Assembly: GCA_016584305.1 (NCBI GenBank)
Contig: JACEEZ010015277.1
Coordinates: forward strand, 297,501-361,500
Direction: 5' to 3'
Origin: Chionoecetes opilio
Taxonomy: Eukaryota; Arthropoda; Malacostraca; Decapoda; Majidae
Length of the DNA stretch: 64,000 bases
A model generated the notes under the pieces. It was not told the origin of the DNA and searched no databases. It saw only the letters and a list, made by a program, of their open reading frames with translations. The translations under genes were made by a program, and so were the position numbers. Each line of letters starts with the position of its first letter. The first letter of the stretch is position 1. Below, piece after piece: positions 56,787-64,000 of this stretch.

Positions 56787-57149
56787 GGGGAGGCGGTAGG
56801 TCAGAGTTGTTCGCGTCACCGGAGTGGCGTTCTCGAAGACCCAAGTTCGATCCCGAGTGAGACCCATAAATCCTTTTGGAAATCTTTCTGCACCGTCGAG
56901 GGGCCTAAGAACACCACATGCCCTGTCCATTAACTCTACCTTCGACTGCGAGTGCATGGGAGGACACGGGGGCGGCATGAGCCTCTAATTACAGGTGTCC
57001 ACTAAAAAGAATCCTGCCTGCGCCACCACGGCGAGGGCCAACCATCACAGCCCTCGAGTGAGCCTCCAGGGCCTACCATCCCACCCCTGGAGCTCACTGC
57101 CTACACGCGCTATAGGCATAGATGTAAAAAAAAAAAACAAAAAAAAAAC
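56787..57149 (+). mobile_element. tRNA-derived SINE, fullest copy
   Basis: The head GGGGAGGCGGTAGGTCAGAG and the box-B-like AAGTTCGATCCCGAG (56844) form a tRNA-related region without a complete cloverleaf. The body has TGCCCTGTCCATTAACTCTA, GGGGGCGGCATGAGCCTCTA and GGGCCTACCATCCCACCCCT, followed by A-rich sequence. It depends on a LINE for movement. Other copies: 33441, 50248, 50962, and a decayed one near 59130. Confidence 0.8.
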
Positions 57150-58055
57150 AACCTTTTTGCCTTGCCGAGTTATATCAAATTCAAACTCGGCAAAGTGCCG
57201 AGTTATAAGGGTTTTACTGTATTTGCAAATATTTACCCAAATTGAAAAAAAACGTAAGATGAGAAAATCACATCTTCATTCCTTTTTCCAATGATATATT
57301 GTTTATTAAATTCGGTACAATAGTGTCCAAGTTAATAAAGGAAAACTGAAAAAACAAGTTTTTCAATATCGAGGTTTAAAGGCGCGCGGCTTAAAAAGCC
57401 GCGCTCCCTTTAAACCTCGAGGCTCAGTGAGTCTGAGCAGATGCTGGTTTGTTTGTTTACTCTCTCAGCAACGCTCTCTATCACTCTTGAAGTGATATAT
57501 GACATAACTGGTATCTGGTCCCCCCTTTTTGTTGCACAAGGTACTAGTCACAAAAGAATGCTAGCTGTCTTACGCACATGGACAGTTTGCTGAACTACAG
57601 CCAGCATTCTCTCTCTCTGAGCCACTTTATGCCTTGATGTCCTCGACATGGTGGTGGAGGAGGTAGAGAGCGTGAGGGAGATCAATCCTGCGCTGAATAA
57701 ATAATACTTGGTAATTGGTCTTGAGGGAGCAGGAATGGTGGAAGGTTGAGAGATGAGCAGCGACACCCGGCTTCTCCCTCTACTCCTTCACTACTGAGGC
57801 CTTGAGACGACCCTCTGTCTCACAGAGAGGGACTGAGAGGTGCCAGTTTGCCTATGTCCAGTGAATATCATACAAATTTTCTTTACGGATATTTTTCGGG
57901 GGGGGGGGGTGAGAAAATCAGCCATAACTCTTTCATTTAAGCTGATTTCTTTATAATGCTTTGTCACAAGCTTGCTTAAGTGTTCAACTACGCATGACAT
58001 TTTTTTTCTAATAATTTGATTTTTTTCGGAAATATTCGTGTGACGCTCCCCTTAA

Positions 58056-58500
58056 AAGTTGTGCTCTTATGAGTGGTTTACGTTATGTTTTTTTATTTTG
58101 TGAAAATTTTTGAAGGGGGAATAATGTTAGATTTAAGCTGATGAAGACATGAAGGGTCTAAGAAGAGAATAATGAGACTATAATAGAATCTTTACGATTG
58201 CGCGTGCCGATATGCCACGCTACGTTACGTCACGATATGCCACGCTACCACATATCAAACTGACATAGCAGTGCCATGCTGGTCCTGGTGGTGGTTGTCT
58301 GAGTCGCGCATCCGAGGTTTCATATAATTTGGACATGTCAGAGTTTTATGAAATTTGTCCGCCCTGGTCATTTGTTTGAGGAATGTGTGGTCTGCGTTAG
58401 AGGGGTTCTACTGTACTACCAAGCATGTAATAATATATTATTATCGAAAATAAATTCTACTGTATTACAGCGTGCCAGGAATGAATTAAAGTGAGAAATA
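58056..58500. other. Unassigned; contains GCTACGTTACGTCACGATAT repeats
   Basis: GATATGCCACGCTAC occurs twice (58210, 58238). GGGGTTCTACTGTACTACC at 58405 looks like a lone TIR end. No gene. Confidence 0.55.
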
Positions 58501-58504
58501 CCTG

Positions 58505-59080
58505 TTGGATATGTGAAAAGAAACAGGTTGGAATTAGGAAATACATATTTAAAAAAGAAAGATATGCACAAGTACACATAGATAAGTGATAATGGAGAAC
58601 AGACAGTACTGATGAACTATGTCCAGATGGACAGACAAGAGATGAACAGGCTGACTGATGTGCATATGTAAAGGGGAGATCTGAAGGAATCGGAGAATTA
58701 TTTGGTATGTACGTAGTTGCTAAAATTGAAATAGGATATCGTTATGTAAAGAAGACCCCAAAGGAATTGAAGGGATTGAAGGAGCTGAGTACAATGCTGA
58801 GAGTAACGAGATTGAGGTGGTTTGGGCACACAAAGAGGAGAGAAGGTGATGAGGCATTGGGGAGAGCGGTTGAAGTGGAAGTGCCAGGTCGCAGTCCACC
58901 GAGCAGAAAAAAAAACCTTACAATAATACTGGCAATGTGGGAAACGGAGTGGACTATTTGCAGAGCAGGCCGGGAGGGGCGGAGCGGGACGCGCCGAACA
59001 CAACTGAAAACAGACTTTGATTTCCGCCAAAAACGAGTGCCAGGCTTATTCAAAACACATCAAAACTATTCAGGAAATTA
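58505..59080 (+). pseudogene. LINE remnant (endonuclease-linker and C-terminus joined by deletion)
   Basis: 58505-58690 reads RNRLELGNTYLKKKDMHKYT and NYVQMDRQEMNRLTDVHM, like the end of an EEP domain. From 58707 follows ELSTMLRVTRLRWFGHTKRR and EVPGRSPPSRKK, like the C-terminal end of LINE ORF2. The RT in between is missing. 59030-59095 is an inverted copy of the dispersed CCGATTTCGAGG repeat. Confidence 0.6.
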
Positions 59081-59119
59081 AATTTTGTCCTCAAAATCAG
59101 TGGTGCCCAATAAGGAAAA

Positions 59120-59260
59120 TTTACCAAAAATTCAGCCTGTCCCACCATGGGCGAGATTTAACCATCATAGCCCTCCAGTATGAACATACAGGGGCAACCA
59201 CCTGAGTGCTCAAGGGAGATCAGAAGCCTAAGGGCGCTATAGGTTAAAATGTACAAAATA
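59120..59260 (+). mobile_element. Decayed SINE fragment
   Basis: CCACCATGGGCGAG…AACCATCATAGCCCTCCAGT…GGGCGCTATAGG resembles the 3' half of the SINE at 56787, strongly diverged. Confidence 0.5.
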
Positions 59261-59551
59261 AAGCTAAACGCTGTTCATTATGGTTGTTTTCCTAAGTCGA
59301 GCATTCGTAAGTCAAAGATTTTATGTATTTCCTAGATTTTGTCAGGATTATTTGAAATCCTTGATATCGGGGTCTGGAAATTTGAGGGTCAACTACATTT
59401 GTAAATATACTGCTCTTGGTTTTGTGCCACATATTTCAGAAAAGGCCTTTTGTACGGCAAAAACAATAATACAAAAATGTTTTCCCTAGTCTTACTTTAT
59501 GTTGATGTCTATCCACTGCTCATGAAACTCAGCCATTTCAAAAGTTGAAAA

Positions 59552-59685
<134 letters not shown>

Positions 59686-60050
59686 CAAATATGTATAACA
59701 TGACTGGGTCTGGATTAAAGTACTTTTCACCTTCCTACTGTTTCTACAGGTCATAACGATTGTGGAAGTAACAATGAAATGTTGTGCAAACATTAAATCT
59801 TTCTTAGGCTACGTTAGGTTAGTTTAGTTTGATGGTTTAATTAGGTTATTATTTGATGCTTTTGCAAATGGTGAGTTTTTTTTCTTGTCAAAACGTCTAA
59901 AAAGTATTTTTAAATATTTGTCATCACTTTCTCAAATTGCAAATTCCCGGGAATATAAGTGCAACGGCTGGTATGACTTGGGTGGAGGCCGGAATGACTA
60001 GGGCGGGAGGCCAAAATGACTAGGGTTGGGGGCCGGAATGGGAGCAAAAG
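59686..60050. other. Intergenic/intronic
   Basis: A short repeated GGCCGGAATGACTAGGG / GGCCAAAATGACTAGGG (59988-60040). No gene. Confidence 0.55.
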
Positions 60051-60404
60051 TACCGTATTTGCCGGCGCATAAGACGCAGTTTTTTCCCTTAAAAAGGAAT
60101 GCAAAGTTCACCCTGCGTCTAATGCGGCCATATTAGCGCATGAGAGTCGGGGCAGAGAATGCAGAACAGCCGGTGGGTGTTACTAAAGGAATCTGGAGTG
60201 ATCTGTGTGAGCAGTGCCACTGAGCACAAATTTGTAAGTTTGTTATCAACAGTAATGTATAATACTAAGAAAAGGTTCAAGTTTAATTAAGAGAAAACAA
60301 GAGCTGGGGCTACAAGATAGCGATTATTGCTGCCAAGATGGCTCTATCAGATGTAAACATCATCCACCCCCGCTGCTGCTCTCCATTGTAAAACGTCTGA
60401 TATC

Positions 60405-60540
60405 TCAGGTCTGCCGCTTCACCTGGGATACTTCACTCGGCGACGCCCTCCGCGCACCCACCATGGGTCATTACCGCTCAGACTCCTCCCTGCACACATG
60501 GAAAAGACAAACATCCTGCATATTAGATGTCGCCTTAACC
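60405..60540 (+). pseudogene. LINE ORF2 C-terminal fragment in TIR element copy B
   Basis: Counterpart of 47135-47265 (TMGHYRSDSSLHTWKRQ). Confidence 0.65.
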
Positions 60541-62673
60541 CACATTCAACTCGGGCCACACAAGTTGACACAACAGTTGGAAGGAGATGATAGAAGGGAG
60601 GCAGAAAAAGGTGATATAATTTTCACTGGGACTGAGTATTGTTGATATGGAATAGTGAAACAAAGAACATGTTAAAGTTGTATTTTAAGGAGTGTGAGCG
60701 GTGAGAGGGAGGTGTAGTATCTTGGGGAGTCTGTCTATACACACAAGGATGGAGAAAGGGCGTCGTGGCTCTGTAGTTTATTTGACAGCGAGTCATTGTA
60801 CAACGTGGGCACAAGAGATGCGCGGCGTGTGTGTCTCTGTGTGTCCTGTGGCTGACTGAATTACCTGGTTGGTGCTGCAGTTGTCGGCGAGGACAAGTCA
60901 GGTCAGTGTCAGGTCACCCTCTAATCCTGATCCCAGACAGGCGGGTGGCCTAAGCCAAGGCAGGTGTGTATGTGCGTGTGTGTGTTAGCGCCGCTACAGT
61001 GGTAAGCAAGGTGGGATAGGAGACAGCATAGGCCTTTGTACCACCTCGACCCCTCAATCCTCACCCCTGTACCTCTACGGATAAGGAAACTGTATGAAAG
61101 AGTGCTAGTAAAAAGGCTGCAACGGTACCTGTAGACGGGACAAAAGTCTTCCACACGGTACACCAAGACCAAGACCCATCACGGCGCCACACAGTCCACC
61201 TCAAGGCCGAATCACACCATACCATCATGGTGACACGGCACCATCTCATCACATCCGTTAGAATTTCTTACATTCAAACAAATAGACGTGTTACACTAAA
61301 TGGTGCGCCGCCGTCACGGCTCCAATACACCACCGTCCTGTCACGTAACGGTTTCTGGGGAAGAATATTTTAACGTAATGAGACTGTGCCGTGCTGATAA
61401 TTGTGGTTTTCTCAAGGCTTTATGTACCCAAAACAGTGTCTTTTATAGAGTTCAACTCCTCTTCTTCATCCGACAGAAGTGCTATTAAGGCAAATTTCTT
61501 CAAGCATAGCCTCTGAGGCACCATGTCTGCTTAGAGGGTGAGCAGGAACTGCCAAAAATGACGGAACCGTGACGAATAGTGTGAATACAAGGCACGGCTG
61601 ACGGAACGCTGCCGTGATTTCAGAGTGTGAACCAGCCTTCACCTGTACCTTCTGAAGAAGACTAATCAACCCTCGCGACTGTGATAGATTCATAGGTGTA
61701 AAGCAGTGCAAATATCGTCGATTCCGACAACGGTGCCCTTCACAAATTACAACAATAACAACAAGGTAGAGATGGTTACCTTACAGTGTTATCTAAATAT
61801 CTTCGTGAATTTTTGTTATTGGACAACCACCGACTTCGAGGCTGAAACTTAAGTCCTCCTGAATAGTTTTGATGTGTTTTGAATTAATCTGTGTTCCGTT
61901 TTTGTCGGAAATCAATGTTTGTTTACATGTGTGTATGTGGGGGAGGCAACCTGCCCCTCCAGGTCTGCCCCGCAAACATTGCTATGCTTCACACTGCCAT
62001 ATTATTGGTAATTTTCGTTATTTCTCTATATCATCTGTTACTAAACCAACCCTCACCTCTAACCTAACCAAATCTGATTTAACCTAACTTAACTTTCTGG
62101 CTGAAGTAACGGTAGATTTTTGGTACTACGTGTAATGCCATTATTATTCAATTGCGCCATGGGAAATGGGGCTCAAAATACTCAGAATGAAGAAAGCTAC
62201 ACGATGGTGTAGGTAAGAGTCCTAGGACTTTTGAAAGCCTACTACCAAAATAATACCAATATCTATACTGCAAATTTTCCACAAAGTCTAAACACATGGC
62301 AGAAAAGCAACAAAGGCATACCTACAACATTAAATCTAAGCTATATGTCATAGGTAGAAAAATATTAGAATATCAATTCGTGGGGCATCCTGCAATATAC
62401 AGTCGGCGCAAAAAAACTTAGGACGCCAAAAAACTTGGGGCGGGAATAACGTCCTTAGCTGTTTTGACAATTTCGGTGGGAGCGATTGAATTTTTTACGT
62501 TTTTTGTATGTCTGGCAGTGTATTAGGGTTTCTGCTGTAGATTCCTTGCTCCTGCCCGCTCTGTATCTTCCAAGTCATCATAGGAAGAGGTTGTTGTGTT
62601 TGGTTCTCCCACCTTCCTACACTCCCATTCGCCCCTCCATCTTCTACCACCTTCTCCAGGTATACTAATGCAT

Positions 62674-62900
62674 TATGCCGGGCAAATCTCTATCCATTGT
62701 GAAGAAAACACATATAGAAAACCTTTGTATCGAAGTGGGAAAACAATTGGCCAGATAGCGAGGGAGATGTGTGTTTCAAACATACCGTCTTGGTGTGGTG
62801 CAGGCGGGCGCCAGATGGTGAGTTAGAGACTGTTTTGGCGTGGAAGAAAGGGTCAGGGCGGCCAAGAAAAACTTCAAAGAAGACTGATCAACTGCTCATA
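62674..62900 (+). pseudogene. Tc1 transposase N-terminus, left arm, frameshifted
   Basis: ATGCCGGGCAAATC at 62674 starts MPGKSLSIVKK. Indels then scramble the frame before RKKGSGRPRKTSKKTDQLL reappears near 62840. Confidence 0.75.
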
Positions 62901-63149
62901 AGGTTTGTTGATGTCAATAATCATTTTGAGCAGTTGATCAGTCTTCTTTGAAGCTTTTCTTGGCCACCCTGACCCTTTCTTCCACGCCAAAACAGTCCTT
63001 AACTCACCATCTGGCGCCCGCCTGCACCACACCGAGACGGTGTGTTTGGAAACACACATCTCCCTCGCTATCTGGCCAATTGCTTTCCCTCTTCGATACA
63101 AGGTTACTATATGTGTTTTCTTCACAATTGATGGAGATTTGCCCGGCAT
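62874..63149 (-). pseudogene. Tc1 transposase N-terminus, right arm, open
   Basis: 91 codons: MPGKSPSIVKKTHIVTLYRR, then GKAIGQIAREMCVSKHTVSV (helix-turn-helix), then KKGSGWPRKASKKTDQLLKM. This is the TIR-binding N-terminal domain only. The frame ends across the palindrome centre. An intact DNA-binding domain without catalysis could in principle occupy TIRs and interfere with related transposases (inference). Confidence 0.78.
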
Positions 63150-63710
63150 AATACTTTATTAGACCTGGAGAAGGCGGTAGAAGATGGAGGGGCGAATGGG
63201 GGTGTAGGAAGATTGGAGAACCAAACACAACAACCTCTTCCTATGATGACTTGGAAGATACAGAGCGGGCAGCAGCAAGGAAGCTACAGCAGACACCCTA
63301 ACACACTGCCAGATATACAAAAAACGTAAAAACATTCAATCGCTCCCACCGAAATTGTCAAAATAGCTAAGGATGTTATTCCCGCCCAAGTTTTTTGGCG
63401 TCTTAAGTTTTTTTGCGCCGACTGTATTATGATTTATGACCGATTTTGGTTACACTGTCATTCTCTTTACATTTTAACGAGTATAATTTTTCATTCACAT
63501 TCATTGCACTGTGAATATTGTATTTAGGTACATGCTCATAATCATTTGCTTTCCCCTACAAATCCTTTTTTTTTTTTAATAACTTGATACTTTTACGGGA
63601 AAAAAAAATTCCCTCAAAAACACCAATATTTTTTTTCTTCACAAAACCTCTTTGTAAAATAGGGGTGCGTCTTATGCAGAGGTGCGTCTTATGCGCCGGC
63701 AAATACGGTA

Positions 63711-64000
63711 ATTACCCTTTCAATAAACCTCATATGCTGATCCCTGTGGTGTAGCAATATGACTTTTCACCTTGCCCTACTTTAGTAGTCCTTGGTTTAT
63801 GGTGCAAAAAAACATTAATGTGAAGGATATATGTTGTGATCCATTCACAATATCGTCAGTTATCGTAATTTATTGATGGCTTTCATTCGACGGTAGATTT
63901 TCGTCATTGTGGATGTTTTGTTTACAAGTGATCAGCTGTTATTGGGCGAGTCCCAACCAGCCGGGGCATTCTGGCGAGGCACACAAGCGAGAGTCAAGCC
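63711..64000. other. Right-edge sequence, nothing recognised
   Basis: No repeat or exon identified up to the window end. Confidence 0.55.

Larger units (their letters stand above)
54737..57219. mobile_element. Composite of TIR elements at one TA site
   Basis: The left end CAGTCGACCCTTGATTTAAC and right end AAGGGTTTTACTG belong to two different families. The left portion (to about 55830) includes an inverted, diverged relative of the 1.5-kb CAGGGAGGT element (for example AAATATCATTATTCTAGGTG) and a CCGTTAA-rich right flank. The right portion (about 55868-57219) is a relative of 33371-34047 (ACTCGGCA repeats), hosting a MITE at 56225 and a SINE at 56787. Confidence 0.65.
54419..58051. mobile_element. 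TTAA-flanked TIR element, copy 2, with nested inserts
   Basis: GGGGAGCGTCACA at 54419 and TGTGACGCTCCCC ending 58051 are exact inverted ends between TTAA tetranucleotides. Outside the insert at 54737-57219 it is collinear with copy 1. The hairpin GGCGCGCGGCTTAAAAAGCC is at about 57381. Short open frames near 57790-58000 (minus) are not shared intact with copy 1. Confidence 0.85.
62400..63424. mobile_element. Palindromic Tc1-like element
   Basis: CAGTCGGCGCAAAAAAACTT and its complement end the unit, with TA outside. Copy A at 49305 shows the empty target. The whole 1,025 bp is one inverted repeat centred near 62913: each arm contains TIR, leader and the start of a Tc1 transposase, meeting head to head in a roughly 30-nt loop. 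Catalytic regions are absent. Confidence 0.9.
60053..63708. mobile_element. TIR element (CCGTATTTGCCGGCGCATAA), copy B, hosting a Tc1 derivative
   Basis: Same ends and TA flanks as copy A and collinear over its length, except that it has one copy of the 175-bp unit and carries a 1,025-bp insertion at 62400-63424. The LINE fragment is at 60405-60540. Confidence 0.87.

Overview
The window is eukaryotic, repeat-saturated DNA and almost certainly arthropod. A decapod crustacean is my best guess. This rests on AACCT/TTAGG (arthropod telomere-type) arrays, long GA and TA microsatellites, LINE, Ty3-like, pogo/Tigger-like, Tc1 and hAT-like elements, and one spliced gene whose first two coding exons resemble metazoan exocyst subunit EXOC1 (Sec3). 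There are no operons, CRISPR arrays or bacterial signals. The species call is inference.

Layout. 1-1.4 kb: LINE endonuclease fragment running off the left edge. 1.7-6.9 kb: a roughly 5.2-kb nested foldback with a core of telomere-like arrays that reverse polarity, followed by a GA-rich satellite. 8.7-9.0 kb: a miniature LTR element (TRIM) whose right LTR contains a tRNA-like cloverleaf. 9.1-11.4 kb: a foldback element interrupted by a long-TIR element carrying a THAP zinc-finger first exon. 12-17.5 kb: several MITEs, a solo LTR and tandem duplications. 17.7-23.5 kb: a second TRIM with a perfect 5-bp TSD, a frameshifted LINE reverse transcriptase, and a 3.5-kb non-autonomous Ty3/Gypsy-like element with two 0.6-kb LTRs. 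24-34 kb: hAT-like MITEs, pogo-like MITEs and a TTAA-flanked element, nested in one another. 34-40 kb: a TIR element enclosing a LINE fragment, a broken Tc1 transposase, and the second copy of a 1.5-kb TIR element. 40.7-41.95 kb: EXOC1 coding exons on the + strand. 42-64 kb: probably EXOC1 intron (inference), filled with TIR elements, SINEs, a decayed PIN-like gene copy, and second copies of the 27.9-kb and 46.8-kb elements, one of which contains a palindromic Tc1 derivative.

Apart from EXOC1 and possibly the THAP exon, every coding-looking stretch is a mobile-element fragment or is broken. The window is most useful as a natural record of insertions. Several elements can be delimited to the base because a paralogous empty copy of the same target lies elsewhere in the window. 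I found no convincing new multi-gene system. The least ordinary structures are the giant foldback, the tRNA-bearing TRIM, the THAP-exon element, the two-headed Tc1 derivative, and TIR elements of different families that carry the same LINE C-terminal fragment.
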